Below, piece by piece: positions 15,568 to 24,270 of a stretch of 64,000 nt of DNA (positions are counted from its first letter, which is position 1; each line of letters starts with the position of its first letter). Origin of the DNA: MADRE3 sp963718195. Lineage in GTDB: Bacteria > Desulfobacterota > Desulfobulbia > Desulfobulbales > Desulfocapsaceae. Below the pieces are notes generated by a model. The model was not told where the DNA came from, made no database searches, and saw only the letters and a list, made by a program, of their open reading frames with translations. Made by a program: the position numbers and the translations under genes. The DNA is taken from positions 1-64,000 of the forward strand of contig CAVQYQ010000009.1 in assembly GCA_963718195.1 (NCBI GenBank). The letters run 5' to 3'.

Positions 15568-17670
15568 ATGACCAAAATCTCATTCGATCTGGAGCTTTAT
15601 CGAACCCAGATGCGCAAATATATCAGCGGCAGACCGTTTGAACAGGTTTTCTGGGATGCGCTTGATTTTGCAACGGATGCCCATGATGACCAGTGGCGGC
15701 GATCCGGGGATGCATATATTCTTCATCCCTGTACGGTAGCAAAGATTCTGGCAGAGGAGATGGATATAACAGATCCGGAAATCCTGGCTGCTGCTCTGCT
15801 CCATGATACGGTCGAGGATGTCGAAGAGGTGACATCAGAGGTTGTCGGGAAGAATTTCGGATCATATGTTCAGGCCATTGTTGAGGGGTGTACCAAGGTA
15901 ACTCATATATCCGGGAGTAAGCAGGCGCATAGTAAACGGGTTCATCGAAAGATTTTCTCAGGAGCCGCCCTGCGTCCTGAAGTTATGCTGGTCAAACTTG
16001 CTGACCGGCTGCACAACCTGAGAACCTTGAAAGCGATGCCGCAGAATAAACGGCAGCGAATCGCAGACGAGACACTGGACATCTATGCTCCGCTGGCAAC
16101 AGTATTCGGGTTGTTTAATATGAAGCGGGAGATGTACAATCTGGCGCTTTCCTTTAAGTTCCCGAAACAGGGTGTCAAGCTGAGTAATTATATTCGGCAG
16201 CTTGGTGACTCTGAAATATCCCGTCATATCCTCGATGATTTGCGTGTTGCGGCAAAAGATACCGGGCTCGCCGCCGACATTTCCATGAGGCTCAAAGATC
16301 TATGGGCCTATTTTGACACTACCAATCGGATTTTACTGAAAAAGATCGAAACACCGGTGGAATTCCTCATCAAAGTTGACACGATAGCAGAGTGCTACAG
16401 TGCACTGGGTGTCGTCAACCAGACCTTCAGACCAATACCGAGAACGATCAGAGATTTCATTGCAAACCCGAAACCGACCGGTTATCAGGGACTTCATGCC
16501 AGAGCGATTGTCCAAGGGCATCGTTACCTGTTCAAGATAAGAACAAGTGAAATGGCCAGGAAGGCCCAGCGCGGGTTGTTTCGAAACTGGAATTCGAAAA
16601 GCGGAAAGCAGGGTAAATTTATCCTGGAATTGAGAGAGATGCTGAATATTATCGGTTCAGATGACACGGTGTCCTACCGCGATCTCATTGCAGCCGGCGG
16701 AAAGAAGGAAATATATACCTATACCCCTCAGGGAGACCTTATCTGCCTTCCGTCAAAATCCAATGTGCTTGATTTTGCCTTCCGGGTTCACACTGAAATT
16801 GGCAGGAGTTGTACAGGCGCAATGATCAGGAACACCAAGGTTGGCCCTGATTATCGGTTGGAGGATGGTCAGATGGTCAGAATCATCCGCTCGAGCAAGC
16901 CTGTTGTCTTCGATCAGCAGATGTTGCAGCTCTGCCAGACTCCCAAAGCTCGATCAGAGTTGTCCAGGGGATTTCGTATCAGGGGGCAGCGGGTGGCTCA
17001 GGACATAGGGATTGCAACCCTGTTGCAGGAAATGAGGAGATATGGGCTGCCAAGGGATTTGCTGGAAGATGAGGAGATGTTTCGTGTTGTTCAATCTTTT
17101 GGACTTGCAAACAAGGAAAAACTTTTCAGCAAGATCGGCAGGGGGCTTATCCGGCTGCCAGAGGTCATAGAGCGGATTCGACAGGAATTGTTTGGAGGAA
17201 ATTCTTTTCTGGTAAAACCGACCGGTGAGTTCAATAAAATAAAACTTGATACCCTTGACCCGGTGTTTATCAAGCTCTCATCCTGTTGTAAACCAAATCC
17301 TGCCGATAAATCCAATTGTGCGCTGTTGACCGATAATTGGTTGTCAGTTCACCATAAAAACTGTCCAAGACTTCATGAAATCAAGTTCCAGCGGGAGGAC
17401 GCGGTGGATATTTCCTGGGAGCGTAGGACTCCGATCATAAAGCCGCAAGGTCTTGTTTTCGCTCATATAACAAGAGACAGCCTGATGCCGATAATCGGTT
17501 CGGCACCGGCACAGATGAAGATGAACGGGCTAACCGTATTGTCAAATCATCCCACCGCGCAGCAGGCCTGGGAACTTTCCTTTTCCGTTAGTGACCTGTA
17601 CGGGCTCCAGAAGGTATTGCGCCATTTTGATCGATCCGCTGCCGATTATGAATTCTATCTCGACTTTTAA
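15568..17670 (+). CDS. RelA/SpoT homologue: intact (p)ppGpp hydrolase, degenerate synthetase
   Basis: A 700-residue long RSH protein. The HD hydrolase domain is intact: H53, HD 79-80, ED 83-84 and KLADRLHNLRT with D146 and N150. The synthetase domain can be aligned (GYQGLH at 305-310, IRTSEM at 324-329) but its catalytic residues are gone. The position of the Mg-binding Asp (FDVRAVR in RelA, MDIYAFRV in SpoT) is not Asp, the Glu of VEVQIRT is Leu321, and the His of AAHW is Asn340. A TGS domain (about 375-440), helical region, CC/zinc-finger-like segment (LSSCCKPNPADKSNC, about 572-586) and C-terminal ACT-like domain follow. I predict a (p)ppGpp hydrolase that still senses ribosome or starvation signals. 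The genome should have another RSH for synthesis. Confidence 0.9.
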   Translation: MTKISFDLELYRTQMRKYISGRPFEQVFWDALDFATDAHDDQWRRSGDAYILHPCTVAKILAEEMDITDPEILAAALLHDTVEDVEEVTSEVVGKNFGSYVQAIVEGCTKVTHISGSKQAHSKRVHRKIFSGAALRPEVMLVKLADRLHNLRTLKAMPQNKRQRIADETLDIYAPLATVFGLFNMKREMYNLALSFKFPKQGVKLSNYIRQLGDSEISRHILDDLRVAAKDTGLAADISMRLKDLWAYFDTTNRILLKKIETPVEFLIKVDTIAECYSALGVVNQTFRPIPRTIRDFIANPKPTGYQGLHARAIVQGHRYLFKIRTSEMARKAQRGLFRNWNSKSGKQGKFILELREMLNIIGSDDTVSYRDLIAAGGKKEIYTYTPQGDLICLPSKSNVLDFAFRVHTEIGRSCTGAMIRNTKVGPDYRLEDGQMVRIIRSSKPVVFDQQMLQLCQTPKARSELSRGFRIRGQRVAQDIGIATLLQEMRRYGLPRDLLEDEEMFRVVQSFGLANKEKLFSKIGRGLIRLPEVIERIRQELFGGNSFLVKPTGEFNKIKLDTLDPVFIKLSSCCKPNPADKSNCALLTDNWLSVHHKNCPRLHEIKFQREDAVDISWERRTPIIKPQGLVFAHITRDSLMPIIGSAPAQMKMNGLTVLSNHPTAQQAWELSFSVSDLYGLQKVLRHFDRSAADYEFYLDF

Positions 17671-17739
17671 ACGCACCCGTCATGCATGGTTCTTCGCGGA
17701 CGCATAAACGATCAGGATAGGCAAATGCACTGAGTATGC

Positions 17740-18282
17740 TTAGCCGGCAGTGTCCTTATCACCCGGGGCAACCTCGCCATACTTGCTGAGAATTCTGGCG
17801 AGCATATCTGGCAGATCATTGGTCTGTCGTGAGCTCCTGAGAATCTGTTTTAAGGTTTTTTCCAGCGTCAGCACCTCTCCTAGAAAAATATGTCTTAATA
17901 TCAAGGAAATAAGGCGTGTAATTGTGGTGAGATTTGAAATCCGTGATTGTAAGTGCTGGTCACGGTCAAAGGCCGTTGAGGCAAAGATCTCGACCGGGGC
18001 ACCATCCATTTCGCTGACAGAGACATACCAGGTATTTTGTTCCCGGTCATGGGTGCGGTAGCGCACCGCATCGAGGACATCGGGAAGCTCCTGTTGTTCA
18101 CTGGTAAGGCAAATCGATGTATCGTTGAGCTCAGTTCCGGTTAGTTTGCAAATCTGCCGAATGAGACCGGGCTGGTTTTTGACGGCCTCAACCAGTGTCT
18201 TGCAGCTTGAACAGAACTCATTGCCTTCGCTTCCGGAGAGGATTTCACTTTTGCCACATCCATCACATATTTCTGTATTCAT
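17740..18282 (-). CDS. Zinc-ribbon plus TSCPD-domain protein, RNR-tail-like
   Basis: A 180-residue protein starting with a four-cysteine ribbon (C6-x2-C9, C24-x2-C27). The C-terminal half resembles the TSCPD domain found at the end of B12-dependent ribonucleotide reductases: RYRTHDREQNTWYVSVSEMDG, then PVEIFAST, then an Arg-Leu-Ile-Ser-Leu helix. Such domains also occur alone. A link to nucleotide reduction or redox chemistry is inference only. The start at 18282 was chosen so that the ribbon sits at the N-terminus; 18294 is an alternative. It overlaps the end of aat by 20 bp, so translation is probably coupled. Confidence 0.7.
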   Translation of the reverse strand: MNTEICDGCGKSEILSGSEGNEFCSSCKTLVEAVKNQPGLIRQICKLTGTELNDTSICLTSEQQELPDVLDAVRYRTHDREQNTWYVSVSEMDGAPVEIFASTAFDRDQHLQSRISNLTTITRLISLILRHIFLGEVLTLEKTLKQILRSSRQTNDLPDMLARILSKYGEVAPGDKDTAG

Positions 18283-18970
18283 TGTCTGTGTCATCGGACC
18301 AAATTTTGTCAGGTAGTGTTGAGTCGATATATCTGCTGAGCAGACGTTGAAATTCTTTACCGTCGAGCTCACGGGCACCAAGTGAGACTAAATGGGTAGT
18401 CGTCATCTGGCAGTCTATGAGTCGGTATTTATTTGTTTTTAAAAAGTTTACAAGCTGAATCAGGGCAAATTTGGAACTGTTGGCAGTCAAGGTGAACATT
18501 GATTCGCCAAAAAACACCTTGCCGAGTGCGATACCATAGAGTCCTCCAACCAGTTGACGATCACTCCAGCACTCAAAGGAGTGTGCATAGCCGAGGCGGT
18601 TCAGTTCCTTGTAGGCCTGTAACATATCCGAGGTAATCCAGGTATCTTCCTTGACAGCTCGCCTGCTTGCTGCACAGGCCGTTATTACCTCGTCAAAAGC
18701 TTGGTTGATTGAAAATGTCTGGGTTGTATTCTTGTAATATCTCCTGAGTCGCTTTGAAATTTTCAGCTCATCGGGGAACAGGACCAACCTCGGCGAGGTA
18801 AACCACCAGAGGATTGGGTCGTTCTCTGAATACCAGGGAAAGATTCCCAAGCGGTAAGCTGCAATTATTCGATCAGGCGACAAGTCACCACCGACAGCAA
18901 GGAGGCCGTTTTCTTCCGCCAGTTCCGGCGGGGGAAAGCCAATTTGAACTCCTAATCGAAAAACAGTCAT
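18263..18970 (-). CDS. aat: Leucyl/phenylalanyl-tRNA--protein transferase
   Basis: Adds Leu or Phe from aminoacyl-tRNA to N-terminal Arg or Lys of proteins, marking them for ClpAP/ClpS degradation (N-degron pathway). With the start at 18970 it has 235 residues, matching the E. coli length. Family hallmarks are FPPPELAEENGLLAVGGDLS, LGIFPWYSENDPILWWFTSPR, AHSFECW, LVGGLYGIALGKVFFGESMF, SKFALIQL and LIDCQMTTTHLVSLGA. A longer TTG start adds 22 residues that do not fit the family. The TSCPD gene overlaps its 3' end. Confidence 0.97.
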   Translation of the reverse strand: MTVFRLGVQIGFPPPELAEENGLLAVGGDLSPDRIIAAYRLGIFPWYSENDPILWWFTSPRLVLFPDELKISKRLRRYYKNTTQTFSINQAFDEVITACAASRRAVKEDTWITSDMLQAYKELNRLGYAHSFECWSDRQLVGGLYGIALGKVFFGESMFTLTANSSKFALIQLVNFLKTNKYRLIDCQMTTTHLVSLGARELDGKEFQRLLSRYIDSTLPDKIWSDDTDNEYRNM

Positions 18971-19128
18971 AAGCGAATGTACAATAGTGGTTCGTGTCGT
19001 GTCAATGACATCTCCGGGGGAGAGGTTAATAAACAAACGAGCAGACCTGGCACGATATTCTTTTGCTTAACAGTAGCGATATGTTAAATAATGCCTGGTA
19101 TACCTGTTACCCAGAGGAATAAATTTAC

Positions 19129-21222
19129 TTGAAAGATATGACAATGTACAGGGACCTGCAAAAGTTGGATCGGCAACCGTTCCAGGACACGATTGATACC
19201 GCTTTCTTCTTTCCCGGCGCCGGCAGGAGGGACGTCGTAGACGAGATCAAGACGGCTATAAGTCAGTCAGTCCCGCTGCTGTTAGTGACAGCAGACGAAG
19301 GTTCCGGCAAGACTATGGTCTGTCGTATGGTTGAAGAAGAATTGCCTCCCGGGATTATCTCTGTATTTTTGCCTCAGGCGATCAATTCTTTTGACGACAT
19401 GGCAACCGTTGTCCGGCAGGAGATTGGCCTCGACTTGGAAGAGGATGGAGAGGAAACTGGTACGGCGGGGCTTCTGGAAAAAATCGTTGGAACGCTCCGG
19501 GAGCAAAATTGCCGGCTTGTTGTTTTTTTTGATGAAGCTGAAAAAATCTACCTGGCCACCCTTGAGCGCTTGAGAAAACTGCTCGATCAGGTAAACGAGG
19601 AACAAATTCTTGTCCAGTTTGTCTTTGCCGGCCGAAAATTGCTGGAGGAGAATCTTGACCAGCTCAGCATTGTAACGTTCAAGGATATTGAAGAAAGACG
19701 CTATACGCTCAAACCTCTCAATGAGCAGGAAGCCCATGCGTACCTGAATCACTGCATGAAAATAGCATCCGGAGAGGATGATGAGTTTTTTTCGCAGGAT
19801 CTTGTCAGCAAGGTGTCTGAAAGAGGGACGTTCTTCAGACGACTGAATCTTTTTGCTGCAGAATCAATCCAGTCTGAGCAACTGGATACCTCATTCCTTG
19901 GTCTGATTGATACCATCGAAATTGACCCGGATTCAGAACCCGAAAAAATAACTGATGAGCAGAAACCCTCTGCTTTGGCCGGAAGCAGAGAAGTGAACCT
20001 TGAATTTCTCTCTTTCAGGAAAATTTTACCCGGTTGGATTCTTTTTGGTGGCGGGGCTTTTTTGTCGGTCCTCCTGCTGTTTTTTCTGTTTGATTTTTCT
20101 GGCGATAGTGAACAACCGGAGGATGGGACTTCAGAGGTTCCAATTATTGAATTGAAAAAGGTTGTTCCCGTCAACCCGACTCCATCCCAGGAAATCGCTG
20201 AGGTAAAAGAGGAAACAGTTGAGTCGTCAGAACCCAAAGATGGTGAAGCGGCCTTGAATGTGACGGAAACGGAAGATGAGCGACCCAGCGGACAGCAAAT
20301 TGAGGAACTGACAGATGCAGGTGATAAAGAGGCATCTCCAGAACCGGTAACAGACGGCGAACAACCAAGCGGGCAGAAACCTGAGGAACTGAAGCAAGCG
20401 GGCAATATTGAGATTGCCCCGGACCCGGTGGAACCAGCCGATATAGTGCCCAGCCAGGTAGGACCGGTTGTATCGACAGGTACGGCCAGCAGTGAGGTGG
20501 TGATTGAGCCACAGACTCCGGCCGAAGAAGAGCCGGTTCAACAAAAATCGAAGGAGATTGAAACGAAAATTCCTTCGGATTCATCGAATGCCCCAACATC
20601 AGAAAAACCGGTTATTGTCAACAAGGGCGATGAAACGGTGGAAAAAGAAGATACGGAGGTTACAACCAATGTGATGGTTGAGCCGTTGGAGGAAACAGAA
20701 GCCCCATTTTCTCCTGGTGCCATCAAAGAAACAAAATTACCTGACCAGCCCCGACTGCCCGAGACGATCGTTGTTATTGGAGATGAAAAGAAATTCAAGG
20801 ACTCGAAGGAGGTTCGTGAGAAGACGGTTATAGAAAAAGTGGAGCCCGAGGTCAGGAGAGCGGACCTGTCAGACAAGGATGTAGATGCTCTTTTCCTCAG
20901 AAGAATTGCAGCAGGAGCCAGGTGGCTCGTGGGTGGAGGAAGCGGTAAATATACAATCCAGTTAATGGTCTTGACCTCGGATCAGGCTGAAGAGAGTCTC
21001 AAGAAGATGTTGCGGACTGCTGATTACCAGTCGATCGCAAATCAGTTATATGTATTGAGAAGAACCGGGCCGGATCCAACAGTCATGGCTTTCTATGGGG
21101 AGTACCCCAGCCTGGCCGCAGCCCGAAGCGGTCGAAACAATCTTCCGGTCTTTTTACGAAAGCATAATCCATATGCTATCTCAGTCTTTGGTGCGGTCGA
21201 GAAAGCGACAGCGCCACAATAA
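19129..21222 (+). CDS. DamX-like protein: AAA ATPase, membrane segment, SPOR domain
   Basis: A 697-residue membrane protein. The N-terminal AAA ATPase of the ExeA/GspA type (about 15-280) has PFQDTIDTAFFFPG, Walker A ADEGSGKT and Walker B LVVFFDEAEK. One transmembrane segment follows (about 303-325, GWILFGGGAFLSVLLLFFLF). Next is a long, low-complexity Pro/Glu/Thr-rich linker (about 330-590) with loosely repeated QPSGQ-EEL units. The C-terminus is a SPOR domain (about 605-690, KYTIQLMVL and MAFYGEYPSLAAARSGRNNL) that should bind denuded septal peptidoglycan. The arrangement resembles E. coli DamX, a division-site protein. The TTG at 19129, with GAGG 11 bases upstream, or the ATG at 19138 or 19144 could be the start. 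Confidence 0.85.
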   Translation: MKDMTMYRDLQKLDRQPFQDTIDTAFFFPGAGRRDVVDEIKTAISQSVPLLLVTADEGSGKTMVCRMVEEELPPGIISVFLPQAINSFDDMATVVRQEIGLDLEEDGEETGTAGLLEKIVGTLREQNCRLVVFFDEAEKIYLATLERLRKLLDQVNEEQILVQFVFAGRKLLEENLDQLSIVTFKDIEERRYTLKPLNEQEAHAYLNHCMKIASGEDDEFFSQDLVSKVSERGTFFRRLNLFAAESIQSEQLDTSFLGLIDTIEIDPDSEPEKITDEQKPSALAGSREVNLEFLSFRKILPGWILFGGGAFLSVLLLFFLFDFSGDSEQPEDGTSEVPIIELKKVVPVNPTPSQEIAEVKEETVESSEPKDGEAALNVTETEDERPSGQQIEELTDAGDKEASPEPVTDGEQPSGQKPEELKQAGNIEIAPDPVEPADIVPSQVGPVVSTGTASSEVVIEPQTPAEEEPVQQKSKEIETKIPSDSSNAPTSEKPVIVNKGDETVEKEDTEVTTNVMVEPLEETEAPFSPGAIKETKLPDQPRLPETIVVIGDEKKFKDSKEVREKTVIEKVEPEVRRADLSDKDVDALFLRRIAAGARWLVGGGSGKYTIQLMVLTSDQAEESLKKMLRTADYQSIANQLYVLRRTGPDPTVMAFYGEYPSLAAARSGRNNLPVFLRKHNPYAISVFGAVEKATAPQ

Positions 21223-21285
21223 ACGCCAGATAGAGAGGAGAACGGCAGCCTCGCTTTATGGGGAGTCGTTTTCAGGAAAAGAACA

Positions 21286-22062
21286 ATGCAGCCAGTTTTA
21301 AACGATCAACTCACCTACCTGACAGGCCAGCGACCCATCTCCTGGGTCAGTAGAAACGTTCCTTCCGCACGTTTTTATACCTCGTTCGTATGGGTCGTGA
21401 TCAGGTCCAGTATCAAGGCGAAGCAGGGACGCTATGATTCTGAGGATTGGGCGCAAAGCAGTGTGGATGTCCTGCGGCTTCTTGAAAATGTCGGTGTTAC
21501 AGTTGAAATAACCGGAGGTAAAAATATAAAGGAACCGGATTCCCCGGTGATCTTTATCGGGAATCACCTGAGTATGCTCGAGACCATGGTTTTACCTTCT
21601 GTCATCGTTCCCTACCGTCCCGTTACCTTCGTGGTCAAACAGTCTCTGCTCGATTACCCGGTATTCAAACACGTGATGCGATCACGCAATCCAATTGCGG
21701 TGAGCAGGACAAATCCCCGCCAGGATTTGAAAACAGTTATTGACGAAGGTCGGGAGCGTTTATCACGTGGTATCTCCATCATCATTTTTCCACAGACAAC
21801 AAGAACCGCATTTGACCCGAATCAGTTTGGTTCAATCGGGATCAAACTGGCAAAAAGAGCCGGGGTACCTGTGGTTCCCCTGGCCTTGCTCACAGATGCC
21901 TGGGGAAACGGCAAACGTTTCAAGGATTTCGGCAGGATAAATCCGGCCAAGAAGGTGCATTTCTGTTTTGGTAACCCGCTTGAAATAAACGGAAAAGGGA
22001 CAGAAGAACACCAGCAGATTATCGATTTTATTCAGGGAAATCTTGCCCGCTGGCAGCAGTGA
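21286..22062 (+). CDS. PlsC-like lysophospholipid acyltransferase with HX4E motif
   Basis: A 258-residue 1-acylglycerol-3-phosphate acyltransferase-family protein. The catalytic block reads NHLSMLE, so the aspartate of HX4D is glutamate. The substrate block reads FPQTTRT instead of FPEGTRS. The following KLAKRAGVPVVPLAL motif is normal. Absence of clear long hydrophobic helices suggests a peripheral membrane protein. The acceptor lipid cannot be inferred. AGGA lies 12 bases before the ATG. It follows the DamX-like gene by 63 bp on the same strand. Confidence 0.85.
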   Translation: MQPVLNDQLTYLTGQRPISWVSRNVPSARFYTSFVWVVIRSSIKAKQGRYDSEDWAQSSVDVLRLLENVGVTVEITGGKNIKEPDSPVIFIGNHLSMLETMVLPSVIVPYRPVTFVVKQSLLDYPVFKHVMRSRNPIAVSRTNPRQDLKTVIDEGRERLSRGISIIIFPQTTRTAFDPNQFGSIGIKLAKRAGVPVVPLALLTDAWGNGKRFKDFGRINPAKKVHFCFGNPLEINGKGTEEHQQIIDFIQGNLARWQQ

Positions 22063-22132
22063 ATGAAGGATATATTGTTTATCCGGGTTGCAGCCAGACG
22101 GGAGCAGAAAATAACCATACCAGGAGGATATG

Positions 22133-23167
22133 ATGGCCAAAATCAGGTGGGGCGTTCTTAGTACTGCACGGATTGGGGTTAAACAGGTTATTCCTGCTAT
22201 GCAGAAGGGAAGATTTTCAGATATTACGGCGATAGCTTCCCGCTCCCTGGAGCAGGCCAAAGACATAGCAGAAAAGTTAGAAATACCAAAATATTACGGT
22301 TCATATGAAGCGCTTCTGGCGGATCCGGAGATTGATGCAATATATAATCCATTGCCCAATCATCTTCACTGTCAGTGGTCAGTCCGCGCCATGGAAGCTG
22401 GTAAGCATGTTTTGTGCGAGAAACCCCTCGGCCTGACACTTGAGGAAATCGAAACACTTATCAGGACACGGGATCACTGTAAGGTGAAAGCAGGCGAGGC
22501 CTTTATGGTGAAGTTACATCCTCAATGGACTGCAGTTTTTGATAAGGTCTTTAATAACGAGATAGGCACGTTACGACTCATACAGGGAATGTTTTCCTAT
22601 CATAATACAGATCCTGAAAATATTCGAAATATTCCGGAAGCCGGAGGTGGAGCCATATGGGATATCGGCTGCTATCCGGTGACACTGTCGCGATACCTGT
22701 TTCAGGAAGAACCGATTCAGGTTGCCGCATCACTGGAGTTTGATCCGAATATGGATACGGATCGTCTTGGCACGGTAATCATGGACTTTCCCGGGGGAAA
22801 AGCCGTTTTCGCTGTCAGTACCCAGCTTGTACCTTTTCAGTGCATGCATATTTTCGGTACCAGAGAGCGGTTGGAGGTGCTCATACCGTTCAATGCTCCC
22901 AATGATCGTCCATGCATAGTTCACCAGGATTGGGGGGACATACTGGGTGAGGATATCCGCGTCCACACGTTTGATACCGTCGACCAGTATACCCTGCAGG
23001 GTGATGCATTTTCCCGTGCGATTATCGATAATTCAGAAGTGGTGTCAACACTTGAAGATGCGCGCGCCAATACCCTTGTCCTGCAGGCTATTTTTCGTGC
23101 AGCGGCAGAACAGCGCTGGGTTCGCTTGGATGATCCCAACAACACTTTTTCATCTTCAGCAGTCTGA
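22133..23167 (+). CDS. Gfo/Idh/MocA-family oxidoreductase
   Basis: A 344-residue NAD(P)-dependent sugar or polyol dehydrogenase-like enzyme. The Rossmann N-terminus has the family pattern (WGVLSTARIG, SRSLEQAKDIAEKL) and the conserved EKPLGLT lysine motif at about residue 96. The C-terminal beta-sheet domain contains GGGAIWDIGCYPVTLSRYLF. The substrate is unknown. The start at 22133 is favoured over 22130 because AGGAGG is then five bases away. It is convergent with the radical SAM gene, only 2 bp apart. Confidence 0.92.
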   Translation: MAKIRWGVLSTARIGVKQVIPAMQKGRFSDITAIASRSLEQAKDIAEKLEIPKYYGSYEALLADPEIDAIYNPLPNHLHCQWSVRAMEAGKHVLCEKPLGLTLEEIETLIRTRDHCKVKAGEAFMVKLHPQWTAVFDKVFNNEIGTLRLIQGMFSYHNTDPENIRNIPEAGGGAIWDIGCYPVTLSRYLFQEEPIQVAASLEFDPNMDTDRLGTVIMDFPGGKAVFAVSTQLVPFQCMHIFGTRERLEVLIPFNAPNDRPCIVHQDWGDILGEDIRVHTFDTVDQYTLQGDAFSRAIIDNSEVVSTLEDARANTLVLQAIFRAAAEQRWVRLDDPNNTFSSSAV

Positions 23168-23169
23168 AC

Positions 23170-24114
23170 CTAAATGATACCCAGCTTGGCCAGCAGGGTT
23201 TTTAAATCTCTCTGGTCAAGTCTTTTCAAGCCTGCCTGCCTGGCATATTGCAGTGCCTCCCTGTATTCAGTGTTGTTGAGGGGTTGACCCAGCTCTTCGT
23301 ATTGTCCACAGGAACCGCAGGGACGATACTGGTCCATGATATTGACATAGGTCTGGGATGAAATCGAATTGGCAATAAATGAAAGAATATCTTTTGTTTC
23401 TCCAACTCCTCCGGGCATGACCAGATGCCTGATCAGGAGTCCTCGTGAGGCGAGTTCCCGCCCATCCATAACCAGGTCGCCGACCTGGTTATACATTATT
23501 GCTATGGCTGCTTTTGCAATGTCAGGGTAATCTTCTGCCTGGCAGTATCGCTTGCTGCTCTCCGAGCTCCAGAACTTAAAATCGGGCATGTAGATATCGA
23601 TCACATCGTCGAGAAGTGTCAGCGTATCTTTGGCTTCGTACCCGCTCGAATTATACACGATTGGTATCTTCAGCCCACGCTCAATAGCTATTACCAGTGC
23701 CTCAAGTATTTGCGGCACTACGTGGCTCGGCGTGACAAGATTGATGTTGTGGCACTTTTTTTGTTGCAGCTCAAGCATTATTTCTGCCAGCTGCTCTGAT
23801 TGTACTTCGGGATAATTGTCGGGAAAATGGCTGAGTTCATAATTCTGGCAAAAGCAACAGCGCAGGTTGCAGGAAGCAAAGAAGATGGTACCGGAGCCGT
23901 AACTTCCGGTAAGCGGCTGTTCCTCTCCAAAATGGGCGCCATAGCTCGCCACTCGTGCGTATCGGCCAGTGGCGCAAACACCCTGTTCACCCTTCATCCG
24001 GTTAACGCGGCAGTTTCTTGGACAGAGGATACAACCATTGAGAATTTTTCGTGCATACTTTGCCCTTTTCTGTAATTCTCCTGTTCGAAACAGTTCGCAG
24101 CTGGTGGTGGTCAT
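23170..24114 (-). CDS. PflX-like radical SAM protein
   Basis: A 314-residue radical SAM protein of the PflA-related type, often annotated as pyruvate formate-lyase activating enzyme-like or PflX. The radical SAM cysteines are in CNLRCCFCQN (Cx3Cx2C). An N-terminal cysteine group (CILCPRNCRVNR and GVCATG) probably binds further iron or zinc. Motifs HNINLVTPSH and PIVYNSSGYE are typical of this subgroup. The substrate is unknown, and no glycyl-radical enzyme gene lies nearby. GGAG lies seven bases before the ATG. Confidence 0.88.
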   Translation of the reverse strand: MTTTSCELFRTGELQKRAKYARKILNGCILCPRNCRVNRMKGEQGVCATGRYARVASYGAHFGEEQPLTGSYGSGTIFFASCNLRCCFCQNYELSHFPDNYPEVQSEQLAEIMLELQQKKCHNINLVTPSHVVPQILEALVIAIERGLKIPIVYNSSGYEAKDTLTLLDDVIDIYMPDFKFWSSESSKRYCQAEDYPDIAKAAIAIMYNQVGDLVMDGRELASRGLLIRHLVMPGGVGETKDILSFIANSISSQTYVNIMDQYRPCGSCGQYEELGQPLNNTEYREALQYARQAGLKRLDQRDLKTLLAKLGII

Positions 24115-24270
24115 TTGGAATCTCCGGTCGTGTCAGGGGTACTTGCTATCTTAGAACTGGATAATAGCGGTTTGCTTTGATACTATTTAATAGTTTTAGT
24201 AATGAAATTTCAATCAATACTGGTAATTCCCGATTATCGGATTCCATGCTGAAAAGGCAAGGGTAATCAC

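Noticed and set aside
19749..20599. Long antisense frames opposite the DamX-like linker
   Set aside because: They arise from the low-complexity Pro/Glu-rich coding sequence and lack protein features.
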